A stretch of DNA of 64,000 nt from Vallitaleaceae bacterium 9-2 (GCA_038396585.1 CP121691.1:2604001-2668000); one strand, 5' to 3'; shown: positions 42,963 through 53,109, counted from the first letter of the stretch. Notes: a model not told the origin generated them from the letters alone. Numbers and translations: made by a program.

Positions 42963-45461
42963 CTACTTATTTACGGCAATCAATCCATATTTTTCTTTAA
43001 TTCGCTCAAGTTTTTCAAGCATTGGCCGGGCAATTACAAACAAAAAAAACACTGTTGCTACGGCATGAATTAAATCAAAAGGAATTCCTCGAAGATAGGC
43101 AAGTACAAACATCTCCTTTGTCGGATGACTTTGAAACATCAACACAGCTGCCGGATTCATTATTCCACCATAAATAAAAAATGTACTTATCCCTCCAAAA
43201 ATGCATAGTTCAATTGTCTTTTTCCTCAATACACCTTTTTGAAACAAAATACCCGCGATGAATCCGATAATACCAAGTGCGAACATTTGCCATGGGGTCC
43301 AAGGCCCTTGACCAAAAAACATATTGGATACAAACGCAATTATGGCACCAACTAAAAAACCTGATTCTCCTCCAAAAGCTACACCAGCAATAATCACAAT
43401 AGCTACCACCGGCTTAAACTGAGGCACCATAAAAAAAGCCGCACGCCCAGCTACACCTATGGCACATAGAACTGCAATCACAATGAGTTCTCGGGCAAGG
43501 GGTTTTCTGTGTTCAAAAATCAATACAAAAGGTAACATCGTCTGTAAGATAATAAGCATACTGATAAAATAGTACTTTCGATCTCCTAAGTAATAGATGC
43601 CAATATACATCGTAAGAGGAATCGTCAGAAAAATTATAATCATGGCCAAGAGTGTTCTGGTTGACAGATAGCGTTGATGTATTGGCACTTGCCCTTCATG
43701 CTTCTTATCCTTTTTTCGGCTTTGCACATTTTGGGGATATAGAGTTTTTACTTTCTTGGGATATACATGGGAAAAATCCACACTTTCCAAAGGAGTAATA
43801 TCGCCTCCACATGCACTGATGACATCTTCTGGCGTCATTGCATCTATAATATGTTGACGTGCCATTCGATTTGCTGATGTGGTATAAAAGTTATTGCCTG
43901 TAAAAAAATTACGTGTATTATTTTCACTGACAACTTTACCATCAAAAAACAAAGCACACCGCTTCGCATACTTGGCACAAAATTCAATATCATGGCTCAC
44001 CATAATAATTGTCACGCCTTCTTGTAGCAATCCATGAAGTATACCGGCAAACACACTCTTAAAATGCGCATCTAAACCTTTTGTCGGCTCATCAAGAATC
44101 AAGATTTTGGGTTCAAGCAATAAAACCTTAGCCAATGCCAAGCGTTGCTGTTCTCCTCCGGATAAATCATAAGGATGCTTCGTTAGTAGCTTATCTAATT
44201 GACATAATTGACTTATGTATTGTACTTGTTCTTGTCGCGTTTTCTTTTCCTTATCGTGTCCCACTCCATCGACAAGATCTTCGAATACTGTTTTGTGGCT
44301 AAAAAGCGTCTGGGGGTTTTGCGGCAACATACCTATGCCATTTTCTAAAATTTGATTACGCTTATTACCTACGGCGTGTCCTGCAACGTTTACCGTTCCT
44401 CTATATGGCGTATTTTCTCCACAGATGAGCGAAAGCATTGTTGACTTTCCTGTGCCGTTTCCACCTAAAATGGCTAACAGTTCACCTTCATATATTTGCA
44501 TCGACAATCCTTTAAGAACATCCGTCGCATTTTGTTCATAACGAAACCAAACTTCCTCCAGGGTAATTATTGGATTGTGCGTTTTTTTCTTCTCTTTTTG
44601 CGAATATGTTGGCACCAGGTTAAGCGGTCGATGTTGAACGAATGCGTCCAGCCACGTTCTCCCGTCCCGAACAGTTATCGGACATTCTAACTGATTATCC
44701 ACCCTCGCATATATCTGCATTGGAATTGGCATCGCCAAAAACATACTGTGTCTTATGTTTTTTAGATATGTCCCTATCTCTTGTGGTGTGCCATCACCTA
44801 TCAAACGTCCTTCATCTAACACTAAAACTCGGTCTGCCAGTGGAAACACCTCTTCTAAGCGATGTTCTGTCATAATAACGGTTACACCTAGTTCACGATT
44901 AATCCTTCCAAGCGTTGCTAAAAATTCTGCCGCTGCAATAGGGTCCAACTGACTTGTCGGCTCATCCAAAATAAGAACTGAAGGCTGCATTGCCATAATT
45001 GATGCTAAATTTAAAAGCTGCTTTTGCCCTCCTGAAAGTTGAGCAACACTTTTATGAAACCAAGACTCAATTCCAAAAAAAGCGGCAATTTCAGCCACAC
45101 GCAAACGAATTGTCGGTGTGTCTATCCCTAAGCTTTCTAATCCAAAAGCTAATTCATGCCATACTTTATCCGTTACAATTTGGTTGTCTGGCGATTGCAT
45201 AACAAAGCCTATAGTAGCGCTTTGAACCCGCTGATCCCATTGTGACAAAGACTTGCCTTCAAATAGAATCTCTCCCTGAACGGTTCCATGTGGCGCAAGT
45301 ACGGTTTTTAATTGTCGAAGTAAGGTCGTCTTACCACACCCCGAGGGTCCACAAAGGGTCACAAACTCTCCTTTGTTAATCGAAAAAGACAGTGCATCAA
45401 GAACCGCTTTTGTTTGTTTTGGATAAAAAAACGTTACCTTTTTAAGCGTATAGCTCTCCAT
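42963..45461 (-). CDS. Fused ECF transporter: two EcfA ATPases plus S component
   Basis: An 832-residue fusion. Residues 1-235: first ATPase (GPSGCGKTT, LSGGQKQLLNLAS, ILDEPTSQLD). Residues 300-540: second ATPase (GGNGTGKST, LSGGEQQRLALAK, ILDEPTKGLD). A basic linker (about 580-600) leads to a C-terminal membrane domain (605-815) with about six helices, including AAFFMVPQFKPVVAIVIIAGVAFG and FVSNMFFGQGPWTPWQM, which resembles ECF S components placed near cobalamin genes (CbrT-like). The start at 45461 (MESYTL) follows GAGGAGAAG and overlaps ecfT by 28 bp. Normally these are three separate proteins. With EcfT it should form the complete importer. Corrinoid substrate is inferred from the riboswitch. 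Confidence 0.9.
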   Translation of the reverse strand: MESYTLKKVTFFYPKQTKAVLDALSFSINKGEFVTLCGPSGCGKTTLLRQLKTVLAPHGTVQGEILFEGKSLSQWDQRVQSATIGFVMQSPDNQIVTDKVWHELAFGLESLGIDTPTIRLRVAEIAAFFGIESWFHKSVAQLSGGQKQLLNLASIMAMQPSVLILDEPTSQLDPIAAAEFLATLGRINRELGVTVIMTEHRLEEVFPLADRVLVLDEGRLIGDGTPQEIGTYLKNIRHSMFLAMPIPMQIYARVDNQLECPITVRDGRTWLDAFVQHRPLNLVPTYSQKEKKKTHNPIITLEEVWFRYEQNATDVLKGLSMQIYEGELLAILGGNGTGKSTMLSLICGENTPYRGTVNVAGHAVGNKRNQILENGIGMLPQNPQTLFSHKTVFEDLVDGVGHDKEKKTRQEQVQYISQLCQLDKLLTKHPYDLSGGEQQRLALAKVLLLEPKILILDEPTKGLDAHFKSVFAGILHGLLQEGVTIIMVSHDIEFCAKYAKRCALFFDGKVVSENNTRNFFTGNNFYTTSANRMARQHIIDAMTPEDVISACGGDITPLESVDFSHVYPKKVKTLYPQNVQSRKKDKKHEGQVPIHQRYLSTRTLLAMIIIFLTIPLTMYIGIYYLGDRKYYFISMLIILQTMLPFVLIFEHRKPLARELIVIAVLCAIGVAGRAAFFMVPQFKPVVAIVIIAGVAFGGESGFLVGAIIAFVSNMFFGQGPWTPWQMFALGIIGFIAGILFQKGVLRKKTIELCIFGGISTFFIYGGIMNPAAVLMFQSHPTKEMFVLAYLRGIPFDLIHAVATVFFLFVIARPMLEKLERIKEKYGLIAVNK

Positions 45462-46324
45462 TTTAACTTCTCCTCTATATTTATGCCCACTGGAGCGATA
45501 CATAAACAAAAATATGTGACATACAGGCTGATAGCATGTGCTTCAACTTGTACCCCTTGTATCGTCGGAAAATACCGCCAATATGTGCCTTTAAAAACAA
45601 TGCCCATGGTCATATAGATTCCACAAACAATTAAAAAAACAAGTGCATATTGATCACGTCGGTCAAACAGATATATCGAAAATGCACTTCGACCAGGTAA
45701 CCCATAGCCTCTACTTTTCATTGAATCCGCTGTTTCAATGGCATTTTCCAATGCCCACGTCACCATAATCGAGAGAATTTTTATGCCTTGTTTTGTGCGC
45801 TGTATGATATTTCCATAAGACACATCTTTTCCCAACGCTCTTTGTCCTCGAGTAATCCACTGAAGTTGTGTTAAAAAGCGAGGGACAAAACGTAAAACCA
45901 TGGATAAGATTAAAGAAAGCGAAGGTATGATACGTCCAAATAAATATATAAACTTATCCGAAGTCATGACGACATTATAACAAGAAAACCAGACCATAAT
46001 TGTCATCAACATCACCGCTGCAGAGATTCCATACACAATAGACTCAAGCGTTAATGGATTCCCATTAGGCAAATAGGTCAAAATAGTCATCCCTTCATGG
46101 TTAAATGCAGGATTAATCAGTGCTGTAGCAACAAGTATCGGCAACATATACTTCAAACTAAAATTAAGGGTCTTTTTTCTTCGCAAAAAAAATGCATACG
46201 TCAGTGCACTAAAAAAAGAAATGCACTGTAAAACAGGATGCATAAAAAACATCGAAAAAATTAAGACTTGGGAAAAAAACAAAAAATTAATGATTGGATG
46301 ATATTTTGAAAAGGTATCTCCCAT
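45434..46324 (-). CDS. ecfT: ECF transporter T component (EcfT/CbiQ family)
   Basis: A 296-residue membrane scaffold protein with five to six helices. The coupling helices carry the small-residue/Arg motifs RGQRALG near residue 163 and ADSMKSRGYGLPGR near 207, which dock the two ATPases. CGGGAGGTC precedes the start, and its ATG overlaps the DUF4430 stop by one base (TAATG), so the genes are tightly coupled. It links the fused ATPase-S protein downstream. Confidence 0.9.
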   Translation of the reverse strand: MGDTFSKYHPIINFLFFSQVLIFSMFFMHPVLQCISFFSALTYAFFLRRKKTLNFSLKYMLPILVATALINPAFNHEGMTILTYLPNGNPLTLESIVYGISAAVMLMTIMVWFSCYNVVMTSDKFIYLFGRIIPSLSLILSMVLRFVPRFLTQLQWITRGQRALGKDVSYGNIIQRTKQGIKILSIMVTWALENAIETADSMKSRGYGLPGRSAFSIYLFDRRDQYALVFLIVCGIYMTMGIVFKGTYWRYFPTIQGVQVEAHAISLYVTYFCLCIAPVGINIEEKLKWRAIRLKR

Positions 46325-46986
46325 TATTGACCTCCCGTAGCGACATATCCGTCTACATCACGTCCCAAATCCGTGGTATAGACCCATTCAATAACATCCC
46401 CATCTTGAAGCTGATAGCGTGAAGCGCCATAATTTGGAAACCATTCATTCACCTTATACATCCAGCCAGATAGTTCTCCTACATCAAACTCATATAGATT
46501 ATTGATTCCTTGAATATATGCGCTGTTATAAATAGGTGTATTAACAAATTCCATATGAATATTATTTTTTTTCATTTCTCTTTGCAATAAATTAAAGACA
46601 CTTTCTCCCTCATAAAAAACGACTTGTGTTGCAGGAAAAATGATCCCATCTTCCGGCACCAATTCCCATTTTTCTTTATCCAATGCATGCATATTTTCTA
46701 AAATCGTCTTACAAGATACCGAAAGTGTCGCTGTGTATTGGCCATCCCCTAATTGGACGTCCTGAGGTTCTACCGGAAGTGGTTTCCCTTCCGGTACAGG
46801 ATCTGTAAGATATTCATCTTTTTGACTAATCGCATCATGCGTATCCTTGTTAGCATTAATTGCAAACCCATCATCTACGTGGGTGCCCATATTATTACCA
46901 GAGCCCTTCTCCTCCCATATAAATACACTAAGAAGAAGCACTAAGATTACAAACACCACCGCAAATGTTTTTTTATTCTTCTGCAT
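46324..46986 (-). CDS. Membrane-anchored DUF4430 (transcobalamin C-terminal-like) protein
   Basis: A 220-residue protein with one N-terminal membrane helix (FAVVFVILVLLLSVFIW), an acidic/Pro linker to about residue 85, and a DUF4430 domain (87-212): VFYEGESVFNLLQREMKK, then ELSGWMYKVNEWFPNYGASRYQLQDGDVIEWVYTTDLG. DUF4430 shares its fold with the C-terminal domain of animal transcobalamin and intrinsic factor. It sits one base from ecfT. Tethered at the outer face of the membrane, it could hand ligand to the S component; this is inferred. The start at 46986 has AAGGTGGTG at a rather long spacing. Confidence 0.85.
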   Translation of the reverse strand: MQKNKKTFAVVFVILVLLLSVFIWEEKGSGNNMGTHVDDGFAINANKDTHDAISQKDEYLTDPVPEGKPLPVEPQDVQLGDGQYTATLSVSCKTILENMHALDKEKWELVPEDGIIFPATQVVFYEGESVFNLLQREMKKNNIHMEFVNTPIYNSAYIQGINNLYEFDVGELSGWMYKVNEWFPNYGASRYQLQDGDVIEWVYTTDLGRDVDGYVATGGQ

Positions 46987-47011
46987 TTTTAAGCTTTCAC
47001 CACCTTAGGCT

Positions 47012-48670
47012 TTATAATAGTTGAGATACGTCTAAAAGGTTATATAGCATCTGTGCAACTTCATAACGCTTAATAGCTTCTCTAGGTCGAATCGTTAAAT
47101 CTTGTTGTGATAAAAGATTCGATTGATAGCAAAAGGCTAAGGATGTTCTTGCCCAGCGCGACGCCTCCATATAATCCGAAAACTGAGCCAACATATCACG
47201 CATCTGAACCTCGGAAACGTCGATGTCATTCCCTGTCAATTTTGCCGCCCGTGCAATCATAACCGCCGCTTCCTCACGCGTAATTGTTCCATTAGGATTA
47301 AATACCGTCCTTGATTGTCCATGGATAATCCCATAATTATAGGCTGCTCCTACGGATGTTGCATACCAACTTTTAGCAGGCACATCTCTAAATTGATTTG
47401 TACTTTGCTTAGGTAAACCTAGTGCTTGAACAATCATAGTTGCAAACTCGGACCGTGTCACATGCATATTCGGTTTAAACTCTGTCTGTGTTTTCCCCTG
47501 AATAATTTGGCGAGCCGCAAGGCTATCAATGGCGAGTTTTGCCCGATGCCCTTTAATATCATCAAAGGTTTTTTTCGGTAAGACAACAGGTCTTAGTTGT
47601 ACATCCGGATGCTTGTCTTTTTTTCCTGCCACCGAAGTTGATGTCAGGGATACTTTATCTCTTTGCTCAACATCCGTCATCCGATAAAGGCTTTGTTTTT
47701 TCTGCTGCGCTCTTTGTATGGCAACCAGTGCGTAAAAAGCTTGTTCTGTTGCCATTTGATTAACTCCCGTCCCATCTTCTGTATGCAAAAAGCCTTCCCC
47801 TGGTGTGTAAAATTCTAAAAGGTTATCTACAACGGTTTTTCCATTTTTCACAAACCGTTTATCTGTCACTGATACGCCTAATTCTGTCAATGCAACAGCA
47901 ACTTGAGCGGTACTTTCCACATTTTCTTTACCCCAGCTCGAGTATCCACCTTCATCATTTTGCACCTTTGATAAAAAATCTAATGCTTCGTCAATAACTT
48001 TTTTAACATCATTTCGCTTTTGGTATTTTGCCAATGCTTGTAGTGCCATCGCCGTGATATCCGGGTCTGAAACCTGTTTTTTAGTTGATGACGTTTCTAA
48101 TCCTCCAAAAAGAGAAAATCCACCATCCTCAAGCTGTCTACGCAGTATTTCATCCACATACTTATCCCGTGTCGCTTGAGCCGATGGATTATCACTGTCA
48201 CTAATTGTATAGGCACCGCTATCCAAAGCGATGAGTGCAAAAATAGGTCCATTAATCCCTTGTTGGATTGTCTTATCAAAATCACTCAGTGGATATGTCA
48301 GGTCATAGCCGCCTACATCCCTAGGATCATATCCAATTGCTGTTAACGCCAAAATCAAGCGTGAATATTCTGTGAGTTTGACATGATGTAGAACCCCTTT
48401 TTTCTCCTTAACATATGTCTCCACATTATTATAGTACGTCAAGTAGTAGTCATTTGGTACATGGTAGTCACTGCGAGCTAGTCCTAGGACAGCCCATTCT
48501 CCACCTACAAATCCAACTTGGGGATTACTCACCGTCTTATGCATGTAAATTGCAGTATCTTCAATCACTTGATCCAGCTGTTGTTCTGAAACAGATACTA
48601 CACTTATTCTAGTCACGAAACATAAAATCAATACCCACAGCCACAGGCTTTGTCTTTCTATAACCTTCAT
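47012..48670 (-). CDS. S-layer-anchored alpha/alpha-toroid protein
   Basis: A 552-residue secreted protein. Signal peptide about 1-29 (SLWLWVLILCFVTRISVVSVS). Residues 30-325 are helical repeats of the prenyltransferase/squalene-cyclase-like toroid, with turn motifs RRQLEDGGFSLFGG, KVQNDEGGYSSWGK and TPGEGFLHTEDG. This fold is also the N-terminal domain of intrinsic factor. Three SLH modules follow (about 370-552; FKPNMHVTRSEFATMIVQAL, FNPNGTITREEAAVMIARA), which bind cell-wall polymer. GAGGTG precedes the start at 48670. It lacks a DUF4430 domain itself; adjacent proteins supply it. Enzymatic cyclase function is unlikely: no DxDD-type acid motif is seen. Confidence 0.87.
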   Translation of the reverse strand: MKVIERQSLWLWVLILCFVTRISVVSVSEQQLDQVIEDTAIYMHKTVSNPQVGFVGGEWAVLGLARSDYHVPNDYYLTYYNNVETYVKEKKGVLHHVKLTEYSRLILALTAIGYDPRDVGGYDLTYPLSDFDKTIQQGINGPIFALIALDSGAYTISDSDNPSAQATRDKYVDEILRRQLEDGGFSLFGGLETSSTKKQVSDPDITAMALQALAKYQKRNDVKKVIDEALDFLSKVQNDEGGYSSWGKENVESTAQVAVALTELGVSVTDKRFVKNGKTVVDNLLEFYTPGEGFLHTEDGTGVNQMATEQAFYALVAIQRAQQKKQSLYRMTDVEQRDKVSLTSTSVAGKKDKHPDVQLRPVVLPKKTFDDIKGHRAKLAIDSLAARQIIQGKTQTEFKPNMHVTRSEFATMIVQALGLPKQSTNQFRDVPAKSWYATSVGAAYNYGIIHGQSRTVFNPNGTITREEAAVMIARAAKLTGNDIDVSEVQMRDMLAQFSDYMEASRWARTSLAFCYQSNLLSQQDLTIRPREAIKRYEVAQMLYNLLDVSQLL

Positions 48671-48702
48671 CTTTTTGCACCTCGCTACTTTCATCCTACG
48701 GT

Positions 48703-51700
48703 TTATTGCTGTTCATATTTTTCAATAAAGCGTCTCAGTATTTCAGCGACCTCTGCTCGTGTTGCTTCACCTGCCGGAGAAAGTGTACTTGATGTACGTC
48801 CCGTTATTATGCCGGATTGACTTGCCCATCGCATAGATTCAAGCGCCCACGGGCTTATCTTTGATTGGTCCATATACATAGTCAAGCTAACCTCTCCATC
48901 CATGTCATAACCTTTTAACGTTCCATATCGGTAAAGAATGACTGCAATCTGCTCACGGGTTATTTTTTCATTCGGTTTAAAAACTCCATTATCATATCCA
49001 CTTATGATTCCATTGTCTGCGGCCCATCCTACTGATGTTGTAAACCACGTCCCCTCTGGAACATCGTGGAATTTGACCGGTGAAGCATCGGGTTCTTTCT
49101 CCAACTTATGTAACACGGTAACTAACATTGCTCTTGTCATAGGTTGATTAGGGCTAAAGGTCTCTGATGAAGTACCTACAAACAAGCCTTTTTGTGTTGC
49201 TACATCAACTGCTTTATAGAACCAATCTTCTGGCTTAACATCCTTAAATCGATGAACAACTGCAGAAGCTTCCAGTTTAACCCCAATGGCATAAGAAGAT
49301 AAATAGGAGCTATCAAAACTTGCCATATTTGTCTTTGAATTATAGTCTGATTCGATACGTTTCAATTGATTGTTTTCATCTAGACTCCATACATTGACCT
49401 CTTCTTTTGTTTCACCTGCTTTTAGTGTATATGGCAAAGCAATCGTTACTTTTTTCTTGCCCAAATCACGTATAGATTCTCCTGCGCTTTCAATGACAAT
49501 ATCATAGACCACATGATGACCGATGGTTTCACGTTGTTTTTCTGTAAGCGTTAAAGCATCCGTCTCTTGTAACTGCACGACTATCGTCTCACCCTTTGCT
49601 TGTTTTGCAAGAAGTGCTAACATCGCATTGGACATGTCTAAATGGGCAATGGAAGACTCTATATTTAGGTCTAGACCTTTTTGTTTTGCCACGGATTCTA
49701 TTGATTTTTTCGGAAGTTCTATGTTAAAGCCCTTCATTTTTTTATTGGTATCTATTTTTATAACAATATCTGATAATTTTTCTTTTTCAACTGCCTTCAA
49801 AGCTTTGTCAAAGTGGCGTTTACTTATAGATACCTTCTCTGAGTCTCCATCCACTTCAATAACATAGGCTTTTTTGCTCGCTTTTAAATCCCCGCTCCAC
49901 TTACTGTTATCTTGTCCTAAGTCTTCACCTAAATCTGTCGTGTATCTCCAGCGCAATACATCGCCTTCTTTAAGGTCATATTGACTTGCACCATAGTCCG
50001 GATAACGTCCATTAACACTATACATCCAGCCACTAAGCGGTCCATGGTCAAACTCTCCATCTCCATCTATGGATTGGACATAGACACTTTCGAATTTATC
50101 GTACCATTTATAGTCATAGCGAATTTTTCGAGCATCTAACGCTCGCTTAAGCACGGACCATGCTGTATCTCCATCTTGGAGTTCAACATAGGTTGAGGAA
50201 ATAACATAACCTTTGCCTATTGTTCGCTTGTCTACCGAAAGTTTGACTTTCTTTTCAGGTTCAATAACAACATCATCATCTGCATCTCTGAGCGAATACA
50301 CGACATAGTCCGTAAAATGTTTTGTCTTGACTATTAAATCGTCTCCACTATCAAAAGCATAGGCATCTTTGCCACTGGCAAGTCCCTCTGCATCATTTGC
50401 ATATTTTGATAGTAATTCTATATTCTCTCCATTGATTGCAGCAACCAAGTGCCCTGCCTTTTTGGAAAATTGCATATGGACATAACCGTTGAATTCAATC
50501 TTATGGTTGCCTCCCATTGTAAATGCTTGGGGGATTTCATGGATTTTTTTATCCTTTGCAATGTGAGGTTCTAACACCGACAAATAGTCTGTCGGTTCTT
50601 GATATGTTATTAACTCAATCGATGCGCTATCTTGTGGCGTAACCTGTATACCTTGAGGAAATACCACCTGGGTATTTTCCTTAATCACTTCAATACGTGG
50701 CATTGCATCCATTAAAGGCAACTCCAACATAACTTTTGAAGCCATATCTTTTGCAACATTAATACGTATCGTATGTTCAGATGATGCTACCGGAACGATC
50801 TGATCTATCCCTTCAAGTAATTGAACATCTACTGTAATGGTATTTTGTTTATCTGGCGCTGGAAGCTGGATGACGTTGATTGGTCTTTTTTTAGCCTGGT
50901 TAAATTGCTCATTTGCCCCATTTAATTGGGCAAGTGCATCATTAATTTCTTGTTGCAACGCATCCGCTTTATCAGCAGTGATTTGAGCTGTAGCAAGTGC
51001 TGATGTCAATACACTGTGTTCTTCTTGGGTTACCCAGTTTTTTCCTAAGTCAACGTCTTTTCCGTCAACACTTACCGGTGTCTGTTCAAGATTGGATTTG
51101 ACTTGTGTTATTAATGTATTTAATTTAGCTTTATCTACTTGAGTGTATCCTAGGTCAATCGTGCCTAACTTATACCATGTTGATTGACCTGAGACACTAT
51201 CTGCTAATGCTACTGAAGCTTGTTTTGTTGACATGAAGACCGCACCCGGGTTATCCTTTTGCCAATCAAATGCTCCTTCTGAATTTTGATAGCTTAGTAA
51301 TGCATCTATCGGTGTTTTTCCATTGTAATTCCATGCTCCATCTGTTGAGGTTACATCTTCTCCAATGGCTATAAGTCCTTGAATTGCACAAGCGATACTA
51401 TTGGAGTTTTCCGCATCCCACATACCGCTGCCGCCAAATCCACCGCTTTCTTGTTGCATACTTTTTAAGTATTGTTTTGCTTTTACAATACTTGTATCAA
51501 CTGTTGGTCCATTTGCTTTTGACAAGGCAACCAAAGACCATCCTGTATAGTCTATCTGGCTAAATGCACCAAAACTACCATCTGGATTTTGCTGAAGAAT
51601 TAAGTGGTCAACCGCTTTTTCCTTATTGGATGCATTCCATGTTCCGACATCAACGCCTAAGATTTCACCAACATCTAAGGCAACAATAGCCCATATATGC

Positions 51701-53109
51701 TTACCTAAGCTCCCAAAACTTCCACTGTCTGGATCTTGCTGTGCAGACAATTCTAAAAAGAGATTTCGCTCCGTTTCAAAAGCCTTTGCCGGATTTTTTC
51801 CAACGCTTAATAAGCTATAGATATAGTATATATGATCATTGGCGTTGGTCTGTGAATCAAATCCGGGGTCCAATGTTTTCCAGCTGGCATCTTCCCATGG
51901 TGAAGTCGATAAGTCTTCCCCCGCTCCCCATAATCCTACAAAGGCCTCCCAAGATCCTGAAGGTGAGGTCAGTTGATTATCTTTGTAATAGTCCGTCAGC
52001 TTATTTAACGCAATTTGGGGTGTTACCGGTATATCCGTTGATTTTAATCCGTATTTTTTTGCTGCATTGAAAATATCTGTTGCCTGTGCAAGCGCTTGAA
52101 CTGCATGATCAATATCTGTCTGTGTTACATCTAAACCGTCTCTTACGGCTTTGGCATCTTTAACTGCATCAAGATATGTCTCTATATCAGATTGGCGCAC
52201 CCACTGATTTGCTGTATCTATGTCTTTTCCATCGATACTTATGGCGGCGCCTGTAATGTTAGCATGCGCATCAAAAATTGCTGTGTCTAATACCGTTGTA
52301 TCTACATCCGATGTATCTTGCGGCGATACTATTGTAATCTGATAAGTCTCAGCTAAAACATCTGAAGCACCCGACCATGAATTCATCGTTGGCCATGCAG
52401 GGTCTCCACAGATAACGGTTATCACTGTACCATTGGATACCGGAATGCTTTGTGTACGTTTATAATGTGTTCCATCTACAAACGTTTTTATTAAAAAGTT
52501 TTTGTTACTTGCTGTAGGTTCAACATCAACCGACGCAATACCTTTGGGCAATTCTAAGGTATAGCTGTTAATCTCTTGATTAAATGAGGGGCTTAATGTC
52601 CCTTCACTAAAGCGAATTGACTGAATGGTTTTATCATTATTATCCCATGAACCACCAACATCTTTTCCATAACCGTTTTTTGTATATACCCATCGAACAA
52701 TATCACCTTGCTCAACTTCGATGTCACCTGCACCTACATGTGTGAACCAGTCGTTTAGCGTTACCATCCAACCGCTTTCACTTCCTCCATCAAATGCATT
52801 GACACCGTGGATTCCAGAAATATAGTTCGATTCCATACCAACAACCTCATAGCTTGTTCCCTCAAAGGCTTTGGCTGTTGCATCGATAACGGTGGAATTT
52901 GCCGGTACCGTTACCCATTTTTGTACGAGTTGACCGTCCCATGAAGCACCTTGCCCCTGACTAAAGGTTGTATTTTCAACCTCCACAAGAACACTTACTC
53001 CAGAAGCTGCATCTACAGTCCACATTGTGTATGGACTAATCACCATAACCAGCATCATCAGCGTTAGGAAAAACGCCATATATTTTTTCAACTTCCTACA
53101 TATCATCAT
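48703..53109 (-). CDS. S-layer protein with two DUF4430 domains and alpha/alpha-toroid
   Basis: A 1468-residue secreted protein (residue numbers here count from an ATG 4 codons upstream). Signal peptide to about 39; DUF4430-1 at 42-155 (GGSESGWMVTLNDWFTHVGAG, IVRWVYTKNG); a beta-sandwich 165-265; FIVAR-like helices 280-357; helical toroid 365-655 with turns QQDPDSGSFG, LQQNPDGSFGAF, QQESGGFGG, YQNSEGAFDW; second FIVAR-like helices 664-746; beta region; DUF4430-2 at 958-1070 (GPLSGWMYSVNGRYPDYGAS); mixed region; SLH modules 1292-1335, 1349-1395, 1410-1465. The start at 53109 has GGAGG five bases upstream. First gene behind the cobalamin riboswitch. It contains both halves of the intrinsic-factor fold pair, fixed to the cell wall, and is the probable surface corrinoid binder. 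Confidence 0.9.
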   Translation of the reverse strand: MMICRKLKKYMAFFLTLMMLVMVISPYTMWTVDAASGVSVLVEVENTTFSQGQGASWDGQLVQKWVTVPANSTVIDATAKAFEGTSYEVVGMESNYISGIHGVNAFDGGSESGWMVTLNDWFTHVGAGDIEVEQGDIVRWVYTKNGYGKDVGGSWDNNDKTIQSIRFSEGTLSPSFNQEINSYTLELPKGIASVDVEPTASNKNFLIKTFVDGTHYKRTQSIPVSNGTVITVICGDPAWPTMNSWSGASDVLAETYQITIVSPQDTSDVDTTVLDTAIFDAHANITGAAISIDGKDIDTANQWVRQSDIETYLDAVKDAKAVRDGLDVTQTDIDHAVQALAQATDIFNAAKKYGLKSTDIPVTPQIALNKLTDYYKDNQLTSPSGSWEAFVGLWGAGEDLSTSPWEDASWKTLDPGFDSQTNANDHIYYIYSLLSVGKNPAKAFETERNLFLELSAQQDPDSGSFGSLGKHIWAIVALDVGEILGVDVGTWNASNKEKAVDHLILQQNPDGSFGAFSQIDYTGWSLVALSKANGPTVDTSIVKAKQYLKSMQQESGGFGGSGMWDAENSNSIACAIQGLIAIGEDVTSTDGAWNYNGKTPIDALLSYQNSEGAFDWQKDNPGAVFMSTKQASVALADSVSGQSTWYKLGTIDLGYTQVDKAKLNTLITQVKSNLEQTPVSVDGKDVDLGKNWVTQEEHSVLTSALATAQITADKADALQQEINDALAQLNGANEQFNQAKKRPINVIQLPAPDKQNTITVDVQLLEGIDQIVPVASSEHTIRINVAKDMASKVMLELPLMDAMPRIEVIKENTQVVFPQGIQVTPQDSASIELITYQEPTDYLSVLEPHIAKDKKIHEIPQAFTMGGNHKIEFNGYVHMQFSKKAGHLVAAINGENIELLSKYANDAEGLASGKDAYAFDSGDDLIVKTKHFTDYVVYSLRDADDDVVIEPEKKVKLSVDKRTIGKGYVISSTYVELQDGDTAWSVLKRALDARKIRYDYKWYDKFESVYVQSIDGDGEFDHGPLSGWMYSVNGRYPDYGASQYDLKEGDVLRWRYTTDLGEDLGQDNSKWSGDLKASKKAYVIEVDGDSEKVSISKRHFDKALKAVEKEKLSDIVIKIDTNKKMKGFNIELPKKSIESVAKQKGLDLNIESSIAHLDMSNAMLALLAKQAKGETIVVQLQETDALTLTEKQRETIGHHVVYDIVIESAGESIRDLGKKKVTIALPYTLKAGETKEEVNVWSLDENNQLKRIESDYNSKTNMASFDSSYLSSYAIGVKLEASAVVHRFKDVKPEDWFYKAVDVATQKGLFVGTSSETFSPNQPMTRAMLVTVLHKLEKEPDASPVKFHDVPEGTWFTTSVGWAADNGIISGYDNGVFKPNEKITREQIAVILYRYGTLKGYDMDGEVSLTMYMDQSKISPWALESMRWASQSGIITGRTSSTLSPAGEATRAEVAEILRRFIEKYEQQ

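Noticed and set aside
47012-53109. Terpene (squalene-hopene) cyclases, as toroid similarity might suggest
   Set aside because: Secretion signals, SLH anchors, DUF4430 domains, no DxDD-like acid motif and control by a cobalamin riboswitch all argue for a ligand-binding role.
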